A stretch of DNA of 64,000 nt from Sphingomonas sp. Leaf67 (GTDB taxonomy: Bacteria; Pseudomonadota; Alphaproteobacteria; Sphingomonadales; Sphingomonadaceae): contig NZ_LMLP01000001.1 in the NCBI RefSeq assembly GCF_001421965.1, positions 1 through 64,000 of the forward strand, in the 5' to 3' direction. Shown here in pieces: positions 36,664-44,045 of the stretch. The translations under genes and the position numbers were made by a program. Position 1 is the stretch's first letter; the number at the start of each line of letters is the position of its first letter. The notes under the pieces were generated by a model. It was given only the letters and a program-made list of their open reading frames with translations. It did no database searches and had not been told where the DNA came from.

Positions 36664-36914
36664 CAGGCCAGCCGGCTGGTCGCGACCGCGCCTTCGGCAA
36701 AATCGAGCATATCCTCCTCGTCCTCGCCCGGCGGCGGCAGGCGCGGCGCATCGGCCGGGTCGACGATGACATGGCAGGTCGAACACGCCATCTGTCCGCC
36801 GCACGTCCCTTCGAGCGGCAGGTCATAGGCATGCGCCAGATCGAGCAGCCGGTCGCCGGTCGCCCCGCGCGCTTCCTCGACGCTGCCATCGGCCCGGACG
36901 AAGCGGACGATCAT
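36588..36914 (-). CDS. 2Fe-2S ferredoxin
   Basis: A 108-residue adrenodoxin/FdxB-type ferredoxin. Cluster ligands are visible as C-x5-C-x2-C in GTCGGQMACSTCHV, with the fourth cysteine in RLACQIVL. It transfers electrons in the cytosol and in this family commonly serves Fe-S cluster assembly. The start overlaps the stop of the upstream cysteine desulfurase (36911-36914), tying it to that pathway. Confidence 0.92.
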   Translation of the reverse strand: MIVRFVRADGSVEEARGATGDRLLDLAHAYDLPLEGTCGGQMACSTCHVIVDPADAPRLPPPGEDEEDMLDFAEGAVATSRLACQIVLDESLDGLTVRMPAAARDARR

Positions 36915-38032
36915 CGTTGCCCCCGCGCCGCGCGATCGATCGTCTGCAATGCCGCCACCAGTTCCTCCTGCGTCGTGTAGCGCCCGAACCCGATCCGGAT
37001 CGCATTCTTCGCCTGCGCATCGCTCAATCCGATCGCGCGCAGCACATGGCTGGTCCGCCCCGATCCGCTGGCACAGGCCGACCCGGCCGAAAAGGCGATG
37101 TCGCGGCATTCGCTCATCAGCCGCGCCACATCCAGCCCGTCCATCCGCACGTTGAGATTGCCATGCCAGCGCGCCCCGTCATCCCCGTTCAGCACCCAGT
37201 CCGGCGTCGACAACACCGCCCGCGTCGCGTCCCACAAGGTCTCGACGTGCGACGGATCATCCTGCGCCAGCAACGCCGCCGCCACGCCGAACCCGGCACA
37301 CAAGGCGGGGCTTAGCGTGCCTGATCGCAATCCGCCTTCCTGCCCGCCGCCGTAGAGGAAGGCGGCCGGCTCGGCTCCGGCGCGAACCCACAGCGCGCCG
37401 ATCCCCTTCGGTCCATAGATTTTGTGCGCCGACACCGCGATCAGGTCGCAAGCAGAAACCGGCAGCGCGACCCGCCCCCAGCCCTGCACCGCATCGCAAA
37501 CCATCACCGCCCCGACCGACCGGGCCCGTTCGCCGAGCCATGCGATCGGCTGCACCACGCCGATCTCGTTATTGACCAGCATCGCCGCGACCAGTGCGGT
37601 TCGCTCATCGAGCGCCGCCACTGCCGCGTCGCAATCGACCAGCCCGTCCGGACCGACCGGCAGCACCACGACCTCCGCCCCCCGCGCCGCCAGCGCCCGC
37701 ACCGTATCGAGCACGCAACTATGCTCGGTCGCGATCGTCACCACCTTCGGCCGGGCAGCGCCCGACCGTTCGAACGTCCCCGCAATCGCCCAGTTCGCCG
37801 CCTCGGTCGCGCCGCTGGTAAAGAACAACCGCCCCTCTGCGCCCGGAGCCAACGCCGCCAGCACCTGATCGCGGGCGACCTCGACCGCCGCCTTTGCCCG
37901 CCGCCCCTCGCGATGCGGCGAATGCGGGTTGGCATGGTGGTCGCGAAGCCACGGCACCATCGCCGCGAACGCCTCCGGCGCGAGCGGCGTCGTCGCCTGA
38001 TAATCCAGATAGGTCACGCCATCGCCTTCCAT
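36911..38032 (-). CDS. Cysteine desulfurase (NifS/IscS-like)
   Basis: A 373-residue PLP enzyme taking sulfur from cysteine for Fe-S clusters or thiolation. PLP lysine is in VSAHKIYGPKG, the PLP-binding TEHSCVLDT and LVNNEIGVVQP segments are present, and the catalytic cysteine is in SAGSACASGSGRTSHVL. ATG 38032 is used; it overlaps the upstream desulfurase by 19 bp, while GTG 38017 would give a 4-bp overlap. It is co-transcribed with a second desulfurase and a ferredoxin. Confidence 0.92.
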   Translation of the reverse strand: MEGDGVTYLDYQATTPLAPEAFAAMVPWLRDHHANPHSPHREGRRAKAAVEVARDQVLAALAPGAEGRLFFTSGATEAANWAIAGTFERSGAARPKVVTIATEHSCVLDTVRALAARGAEVVVLPVGPDGLVDCDAAVAALDERTALVAAMLVNNEIGVVQPIAWLGERARSVGAVMVCDAVQGWGRVALPVSACDLIAVSAHKIYGPKGIGALWVRAGAEPAAFLYGGGQEGGLRSGTLSPALCAGFGVAAALLAQDDPSHVETLWDATRAVLSTPDWVLNGDDGARWHGNLNVRMDGLDVARLMSECRDIAFSAGSACASGSGRTSHVLRAIGLSDAQAKNAIRIGFGRYTTQEELVAALQTIDRAARGQR

Positions 38033-39084
38033 GCCTCGGCGAATCGCTCGACATCCTCGGTGGTCGTGGTCCAACCGAAACTGACGCGGATCACTTCGCT
38101 CGCCGCCTTGGCGTCGATGCCCATGGCCGTCAGGACGTGACTGGTCTTGAGCGTCCCCGACGAACACGCGCTTCCGGCGGACACCGCAAACCCGGCCGAG
38201 TCCAGCCGCATCAACTGCGCCGCCGCCGACCGCCCCGGCAGTCGATAGGCGGCGATGGTCGGAATCCGGGGTGACGCATCGGCGATCACTTCGCCACCAT
38301 GCGCCCGCACGATGCGATCCAGTTCCGTGCGGAGTGTCGTCACCCGGGCGAACCAGTCGCCCGGCGCTTCCAGCGCAGCGGCAAAGCCCAGCGCGGCGGG
38401 CAGGTTTTCCGTGCCCCCGCGATAACCCTGCTCCTGCCCGCCGGTCGGCCGCAGCAACGCCAGGTCCCGGACGAGCAGCGCGCCGATCCCCGGCGGTCCA
38501 CCCAGCTTGTGCGCCGACACGATGATCAGGTCGGCGGGTGGCAACGGCAGCTTGCCCGCGCTTTGCGAACAGTCCGCGACCAGCGTGATCGGTCGCCCGA
38601 CCCATGCCTCCCGCCGGAGCGCATCGATCCGGTCGAGCGGCTGCAACACCCCCGTCTCGCTGTTGGCCGACTGGATCGTGAACCGCTGCGTCGCTTCGCG
38701 GGGGTCGAAGGCATTCAACAACCACGAACGATCGTCAGTGTCGACCAGTCCGCCCCTGCCCACCGGCAACCGGATGTCGCTCTCCGCCGCCCGCAGGACC
38801 GCGTCATGCTCGACCGCGCTAACGACCGTTTCGTATCGGCCTGCACCGCGCAGCGCGATCGCCAGCGCCTCGCTCGCCCCGCCGGTCAGGATGACCTCGC
38901 CATCCCAGCCCAGCGCCGTGGCGATGCGCGCGCGCGCATCCTCCAGCGCCCTACGGGCGGCGCGCCCCTCGGCATGGGGGCTGGACGGATTGGCCCAGCG
39001 CGCCATGCCGTCGATGACGGCGGCTGCCGCTTCGGGCCGGATCGGGGTGGTCGCGGCGTGGTCGAGATAGATGCGGGTCGTCAA
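38014..39084 (-). CDS. Cysteine desulfurase family protein (first of tandem pair)
   Basis: About 356 residues, related to but clearly distinct from the neighbouring desulfurase. PLP lysine is in VSAHKLGGPPG and the catalytic cysteine in SAGSACSSGTLKTSHVL. TTG at 39084 (LTTRIYLDHAA) is chosen because GGAAG sits just before it and family similarity starts there. ATG 39129 would add 15 residues and leave only 41 bp to the divergent hydrolase gene. First gene of the desulfurase-desulfurase-ferredoxin operon. Confidence 0.88.
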   Translation of the reverse strand: MTTRIYLDHAATTPIRPEAAAAVIDGMARWANPSSPHAEGRAARRALEDARARIATALGWDGEVILTGGASEALAIALRGAGRYETVVSAVEHDAVLRAAESDIRLPVGRGGLVDTDDRSWLLNAFDPREATQRFTIQSANSETGVLQPLDRIDALRREAWVGRPITLVADCSQSAGKLPLPPADLIIVSAHKLGGPPGIGALLVRDLALLRPTGGQEQGYRGGTENLPAALGFAAALEAPGDWFARVTTLRTELDRIVRAHGGEVIADASPRIPTIAAYRLPGRSAAAQLMRLDSAGFAVSAGSACSSGTLKTSHVLTAMGIDAKAASEVIRVSFGWTTTTEDVERFAEAWKAMA

Positions 39085-39170
39085 AACACTTCCGTTCCGA
39101 TTGCACAGGCCTATATAGCCGCGATCCATCTTCGCGCCATCGCCGCGCCCGAAACGTAACAGGACGTCCC

Positions 39171-39827
39171 ATGCCCGAAGTCATCTTCCCCGGTCCCGAA
39201 GGTCGACTGGAGGGTCGTTTCGCCCCCGCTCCCCGCCCCCGCGCGCCGGTCGCGATGATCCTGCACCCACACCCGTCGTCGGGCGGCACGATGAACAACC
39301 GCATCGTGCAGGAACTCTACAAGACGTTCCAGCGCCGCGGCTTCGCGACGCTGCGCTTCAACTTCCGTGGCGTCGGCAAGAGTCAGGGCACGTTCGACAA
39401 CGGCGTCGGCGAATTGTCGGACGCCGCCTCGGCGCTCGACTGGGTGCAGAGCTTCCATCCCGAAGCGCAGACGACGTGGATCGCGGGCGTCAGCTTCGGC
39501 GCGTGGATCGGCATGCAGTTGCTGATGCGCCGCCCGGAAATCCGCGGCTTCATCTCGATCGCGCCCCCCGCGAACATGTACGACTTCACCTTCCTCGCGC
39601 CATGCCCGTCCTCAGGCATCATCATCCAGGGCGACGCCGACGAAGTCGTGACGCCGGTCGCGACGCAGAAGCTGGTCGACAAGCTGCGTACCCAGCGCCA
39701 CATCACCATCCATCACGATGTGATCCCCGGGGCCAACCACTTCTTCCAGAACGAAATGCCGCAACTGATGGGCAGCGTGGACAAGTATCTGGACATGCGG
39801 CTGGACCCGAACTCGCCGATCAAGTGA
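39171..39827 (+). CDS. Alpha/beta hydrolase
   Basis: A 218-residue cytosolic serine hydrolase of the dienelactone-hydrolase-like type common beside Fe-S genes in alphaproteobacteria. Visible motifs are HPHPSSGGTMNN (oxyanion region), RFNFRGVGKSQG, the nucleophile elbow GVSFGAW, the acid in IQGDADEVV and the histidine in PGANHFF. Divergent from the cysteine desulfurase operon. Substrate unknown. Confidence 0.88.
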   Translation: MPEVIFPGPEGRLEGRFAPAPRPRAPVAMILHPHPSSGGTMNNRIVQELYKTFQRRGFATLRFNFRGVGKSQGTFDNGVGELSDAASALDWVQSFHPEAQTTWIAGVSFGAWIGMQLLMRRPEIRGFISIAPPANMYDFTFLAPCPSSGIIIQGDADEVVTPVATQKLVDKLRTQRHITIHHDVIPGANHFFQNEMPQLMGSVDKYLDMRLDPNSPIK

Positions 39828-39988
39828 GGCGCGGCGCAGCGGATTGGCAACGCCAGTCCGCGCCCGGCCGGCGATGCCAACCGGCACCGACCGACGACGC
39901 GGCTTCGCCGCGGCGAGCGTTTGATGCTTGCCATATTCGATAGTCACCATAGGATGCCGATACCATTCCGGTACAGGACGTCCTGCCC

Positions 39989-40216
39989 ATGCTGACCATC
40001 TTGCTGCTCGCGGCGGCCACCCAAACCGCGGCCGCCCCGACGCCGCCGAAACCCGAAAAGAAGATCTGCCGCCGGGAAGTGACGACCGGCTCGATCATGG
40101 CCCGTCCAGTCTGCCACACCAAGACCGAATGGACGCAGATCGACGCGCAGAATGCCGCCAATGCCGGACAGGCGCTCGACCAGCGGAGCTATCGCATGTC
40201 GCCGCAGCGCGACTGA
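39989..40216 (+). CDS. Small secreted hypothetical protein
   Basis: 75 residues. A short signal peptide (MLTILLLAAATQTAAA) is followed by a basic, Pro-rich stretch and two cysteines (KICRREV, PVCHTK) that could pair in the periplasm. The motif CRREVTTGSIM..VCHTKTEW recurs in small sphingomonad proteins of unknown role (family memory, not tested here). Confidence 0.6.
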   Translation: MLTILLLAAATQTAAAPTPPKPEKKICRREVTTGSIMARPVCHTKTEWTQIDAQNAANAGQALDQRSYRMSPQRD

Positions 40217-40219
40217 CCG

Positions 40220-40387
40220 TTACATCGTCCAGATCGCGACGTTCCCGACCATCACCAATGCGCAGACCAGCATCAGGCTGCCGTTGCGCCGTTCGCCGCG
40301 TGCGATCATCCGGATGCCGAACACGATCAGCAGGATCGCAACCAGCATCAGCACCGCGAGCAGCGTTCCCGCCGGACCCTGCGTCAC
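40220..40387 (-). CDS. Small two-helix membrane protein
   Basis: 55 residues from a GTG at 40387: MTQGPAGTLL, then two hydrophobic helices (LAVLMLVAILLIVFGIRMI and SLMLVCALVMVGNVAIW) joined by a basic ARGERRNG turn. The start overlaps the stop of the upstream dehydratase gene (GTGA), a strong sign of a real, translationally coupled gene. No known family. Confidence 0.6.
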   Translation of the reverse strand: MTQGPAGTLLAVLMLVAILLIVFGIRMIARGERRNGSLMLVCALVMVGNVAIWTM

Positions 40388-41346
40388 GCCGCCACGACCG
40401 CGCCATAGGCGACGGGATCGACATTGCCGCCCGACACCAGCACCAGCGTACCCGGCCTCACCGTAACCCGTTTCGACAGAATCGCCGCCAGCGCCACGGC
40501 GCCACCCGGTTCGACGACCGCATGCAAATGTAGCGCGGCCCAGCGTTGCGCATGGGCAATCTCCCCCTCGCTGACCGCCACCCCGGTAGCACCACGGCGA
40601 GCGAGCACGTCGAAGGTGCGCTCGGCCACCCGCAGCGTCTGGAGCGCATCACAGGCGGTCGGCGGCGGCGCATCGCCGACAGGTTCGATCCATCCCGCCT
40701 CAAGGCTGCGGCGCATATCGTCCCAGCCCTCCGGCTCGACCGTTACGATCTCGGCATCGGGCAGCGCCAGCGCGATGCCGGCGGCCAGTCCGCCACCCCC
40801 GCACGGCACGACGACCAGCGAAGGCGTCGGAAGCCCGGCCGCCACCATCTGCTCCGCCGCCTCGATCCCGGCGGAGCCCTGCCCCTCAATTACCCACGCA
40901 TCGTCGAAGCTGGGCACCAGTGTCGCGCCGCGCGCATGTGCCAGATGCGCGGCGATCTTCTCACGGCTCTCGGTCGCCCGGTCATAGCGGACGACCTCCG
41001 CCCCCAGCGCCATCGTTGCCCGCAGCTTCGTTTCGGGGGCGTCGGCTGGCATCACGATTGTGGCGGCGATTCCCAGCCTCCTGGCGGCCCACGCGACACC
41101 CTGCGCATGATTGCCCGACGAAAAAGCGACGACGCCGCACGCCCTCGATTCGTCGCTGAGAGCGGTCAAACGGTGCCATGCGCCGCGCAGCTTGAACGCC
41201 CCGATCGGCTGCAGCGATTCCATCTTCAGTGCTACCTGCAACCCATTGACTTCTCTTAACATCAGCGGCGATGGCGGCAGAATGTCGGCCATCTTGGCCG
41301 CGGCATCGCGGACCCCTGCTCGCGTCGGCTGTCGCAAAATAGTCAT
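40384..41346 (-). CDS. PLP-dependent threonine/serine dehydratase-like enzyme
   Basis: A 320-residue fold-type II PLP enzyme. PLP lysine in PIGAFKLRGAW (about residue 50), the substrate loop SSGNHAQGVAWAA and the phosphate-binding PCGGGGLAAG are present. It lacks the C-terminal ACT regulatory domain of biosynthetic IlvA, so it is closer to catabolic threonine dehydratase, serine racemase or hydroxyaspartate ammonia-lyase. ATG 41346 is chosen from family similarity. It is translationally coupled to a 55-residue membrane protein. Confidence 0.85.
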   Translation of the reverse strand: MTILRQPTRAGVRDAAAKMADILPPSPLMLREVNGLQVALKMESLQPIGAFKLRGAWHRLTALSDESRACGVVAFSSGNHAQGVAWAARRLGIAATIVMPADAPETKLRATMALGAEVVRYDRATESREKIAAHLAHARGATLVPSFDDAWVIEGQGSAGIEAAEQMVAAGLPTPSLVVVPCGGGGLAAGIALALPDAEIVTVEPEGWDDMRRSLEAGWIEPVGDAPPPTACDALQTLRVAERTFDVLARRGATGVAVSEGEIAHAQRWAALHLHAVVEPGGAVALAAILSKRVTVRPGTLVLVSGGNVDPVAYGAVVAA

Positions 41347-41455
41347 AAAATGCCCGTTCCGTCGCAGAACCACTTTACATCGTGGATGAGGGACCATAGA
41401 TCGCGCCTCCGCTGCCCCATGGGACTTCCAACCGCAAGGCAGCTTTTGTCACCGT

Positions 41456-42727
41456 ATGCCGAAAGGCAATTGGAGGTCCCTTGAATTGGCCAAGCACTAT
41501 AGCGCGCTGGGGCTAGCTGCCCCCTTTATCGGCCGTGACCCCTCGTTGGAGTGCGGGATCGACATCGCAGAGCGCCGGCCGGTCGAACCGGTGACGCTCG
41601 TTCGCCCGCACGCCGCAGCGCGCGCAGCCCGATTCTTCGTGGAGAAGTTTCCGGGCCGCTCGATGTATGCGGTGAAGGCGAATCCGTCGCCCGACCTGCT
41701 CCGTGTCCTGCGGGACAACGGCATCGTACACTATGACACCGCCTCAATCGGCGAAGTACGTCTGGTGAAGTCGACGCTGCCGGAAGCGACCTGCCACTTC
41801 ATGCACCCGATCAAGGCCCCGGAAGCGATTGCCGAGGCCTATTTCGACCATGGCGTGCGGACCTTCTCGCTCGACAGCATGGACGAACTGGAAAAGATCG
41901 TGGCCGCCACCGACGGCGCGACCGATCTGACCCTGTGCGTGCGGATGCGCGTTTCGTCCGAATATGCAAAGCTGTCGCTGGGGTCGAAGTTCGGCGTCGG
42001 TCCGGGCGAAGCGAAGCAACTCCTGATCGCGACCCGTCAGGTCGCCGACGCGCTCGGCATATGCTTCCATGTCGGCAGCCAGACCATGTCGCCCGACGCG
42101 TACAGCAACGCGATGGAACGCGTTCGTGGTGCGATCGTCGATGCCGGTGTCACCGTCGACGTCATCGACGTCGGTGGCGGCTTTCCGTCCTGCTACCCCG
42201 GCATGACCCCGCCGCCGCTGGAGCGTTTTTTCGAAACGATCCACCGCGCGTTCGAAAGCCTGCCGATCAGCTATTCGGCGGAACTGTGGGCCGAACCGGG
42301 TCGCTCGCTGTGCGCCGAATATGCGTCGGTCGTTGTCCGCGTCGAACATCGCCGTGGCGCGGAACTGTTCATCAACGACGGGGCCTATGGCTCATTGTTC
42401 GATGCGGCGCATATCGGCTGGAAATATCCGGTGCAGCTGCTGCGGCAGCCGGAATCGGACGCGCGCGACATGGACTTCAGCTTCTGGGGTCCGACCTGCG
42501 ACGATATCGACCAGATGCAGGGACCGTTCCCGCTGCCGGCCGATACCCGTAGCGGCGATTATTTCGAGATCGGCATGCTCGGTGCCTATGGCTCGGCGAT
42601 GCGCACCGCGTTCAACGGCTTCGGCAATGGCGAGACCGTTGTGACCGACGACGAGCCGATGGAATCGATGTACATCGAACTCGATCCCGTGCCGGCGTTC
42701 GTTTCGAACAACGTCGTCAAGCTGTAA
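41456..42727 (+). CDS. Ornithine decarboxylase-type (fold III) PLP decarboxylase
   Basis: A 423-residue eukaryotic-type ornithine/lysine decarboxylase. PLP lysine is K74 in YAVKANPSP. Other marks are HVGSQTMSP, GGGFPSCYPG, WAEPGRSLCAEY and the substrate-specificity cysteine segment GPTCDDIDQM. It should make putrescine (or cadaverine) in the cytosol. The next gene is a deoxyhypusine-synthase-like enzyme that could use putrescine. Confidence 0.92.
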   Translation: MPKGNWRSLELAKHYSALGLAAPFIGRDPSLECGIDIAERRPVEPVTLVRPHAAARAARFFVEKFPGRSMYAVKANPSPDLLRVLRDNGIVHYDTASIGEVRLVKSTLPEATCHFMHPIKAPEAIAEAYFDHGVRTFSLDSMDELEKIVAATDGATDLTLCVRMRVSSEYAKLSLGSKFGVGPGEAKQLLIATRQVADALGICFHVGSQTMSPDAYSNAMERVRGAIVDAGVTVDVIDVGGGFPSCYPGMTPPPLERFFETIHRAFESLPISYSAELWAEPGRSLCAEYASVVVRVEHRRGAELFINDGAYGSLFDAAHIGWKYPVQLLRQPESDARDMDFSFWGPTCDDIDQMQGPFPLPADTRSGDYFEIGMLGAYGSAMRTAFNGFGNGETVVTDDEPMESMYIELDPVPAFVSNNVVKL

Positions 42728-42744
42728 CGCCACTATCCTAACCA

Positions 42745-42790
42745 GCCACCTCCCCCTTCCCGCACCTGTGCGGGAGGGGCCGGGGGTGGG
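42745..42790. repeat. GC-rich inverted repeat between polyamine genes
   Basis: Core stem TCCCGCA/TGCGGGA (42758-42764 with 42769-42775) flanked by outer C-rich and G-rich arms. It lies in the 186-bp gap between the decarboxylase and the DHS-like gene, so it may partly terminate or stabilise the mRNA. It looks like a dispersed repeat type. Confidence 0.45.
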
Positions 42791-42913
42791 CTTTGCATGG
42801 CCTTTGCGCTATGCGACCGCCATCGGCTCCTCCCCACTTTTTCGGGCAGGAGGCCATACCGGGTTTCCGCGTCCCCATAACGACGACGGCTTATCGATGA
42901 TGATGGGACCATC

Positions 42914-43966
42914 ATGACCGACACGACGATCAACGACACCCGCAAGGCCGAACTGCTTTCGACCACCGTCGAGCATGTCGACATCACCAAGTTCGACGCC
43001 CGCCCGATCATCGACGCGATGGGCAAGATGAGCTTCACCAGCCGCGACCTCGCGCGCGCCACCCGCATCTACAACCAGATGCTGGAGGACAAGGACTGCT
43101 CGATCTTCCTCGTGATCGCCGGTTCGACCTCGGCCGGCGGTTGCATGGACCTGTACGCCGAACTGCTGCGCTCGAACATGATCGACGGCGTCGTCGCGAC
43201 CGGCGCGTCGATCGTCGACATGGACTTCTTCGAAGGCCTTGGTCACAAGCACTATCAGGCGCTTGAAATCCCTGACGATAACGTGCTGCGTTCGCTCTAC
43301 ATCGACCGCATCTACGACACCTATATCGACGAAGAGCAGCTGCAGGATTGCGACCACACCATCGGTGAAATCGCCAATTCGCTTGAGCCGAAGGCCTATT
43401 CGTCGCGCGCCTTCATCCGCGAAATGGGCAAGTATCTGTCGGAGCATGGCAAGAAGGAAAACAGCCTCGTCAAGCTGGCGTATGAGCATGACGTGCCGAT
43501 CTTCTGCCCGGCCTTCGTCGACAGCTCGGCCGGCTTCGGTCTGGTCAAGCACCAGGTCGACCGCGCGAAGGAAGGCAAGCCGTACATGGTGCTCGACGCC
43601 ATCGCCGACTTCCGCGAACTGACCGACATCAAGATCAAGGCGGGCACCACCGGCCTGCTGATGATCGGCGGCGGCGTGCCGAAGAACTTCATCCAGGACA
43701 CCGTCGTCTGCGCCGAAATCCTCGGCCATGACGATGTCGAGATGCACAAATACGCCGTGCAAATCACCGTCGCCGACGTCCGCGACGGCGCGTGTTCGTC
43801 GTCGACGCTGAAGGAAGCGGCCAGCTGGGGCAAGGTCGACACCGCGCTCGAACAGATGGTCTTTGCCGAAGCCGGCTCGGTCATGCCGCTGCTGGCATCG
43901 GACGCCTATCATCGCGGCGCATGGAAGAACCGTGCCAAGCGCGCGTTCGGCAAGATGTTCGACTGA
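42914..43966 (+). CDS. Deoxyhypusine synthase-like protein (putative homospermidine synthase)
   Basis: A 350-residue NAD-dependent aminobutyl-transferase of the deoxyhypusine synthase family. The NAD-binding region AGSTSAGGCMDLYAE and the active-site EAASWGKV with the lysine at about 307 (equivalent to the imine-forming lysine of DHS) are conserved. Bacteria have no eIF5A, so deoxyhypusination is not expected. Next to an ornithine decarboxylase, and in a group known for homospermidine, transfer onto putrescine to make sym-homospermidine is the best guess. Confidence 0.85.
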   Translation: MTDTTINDTRKAELLSTTVEHVDITKFDARPIIDAMGKMSFTSRDLARATRIYNQMLEDKDCSIFLVIAGSTSAGGCMDLYAELLRSNMIDGVVATGASIVDMDFFEGLGHKHYQALEIPDDNVLRSLYIDRIYDTYIDEEQLQDCDHTIGEIANSLEPKAYSSRAFIREMGKYLSEHGKKENSLVKLAYEHDVPIFCPAFVDSSAGFGLVKHQVDRAKEGKPYMVLDAIADFRELTDIKIKAGTTGLLMIGGGVPKNFIQDTVVCAEILGHDDVEMHKYAVQITVADVRDGACSSSTLKEAASWGKVDTALEQMVFAEAGSVMPLLASDAYHRGAWKNRAKRAFGKMFD

Positions 43967-43992
43967 ACCGCGGGCACATCGCTGCAAACGCA

Positions 43993-44020
43993 AACGGCGG
44001 GGGAGCAATCCCCCGCCGTT
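43993..44020 (+). terminator. Strong hairpin terminator after DHS-like gene
   Basis: Perfect 11-bp stem (43993-44003 with 44010-44020) and a 6-nt loop, 26 bp after the DHS-like stop, followed by a short pyrimidine-rich stretch. It lies between convergent genes and probably stops transcription from both sides. Confidence 0.75.
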
Positions 44021-44045
44021 CTCGTATCGGCCGTATCTCCGCCGC

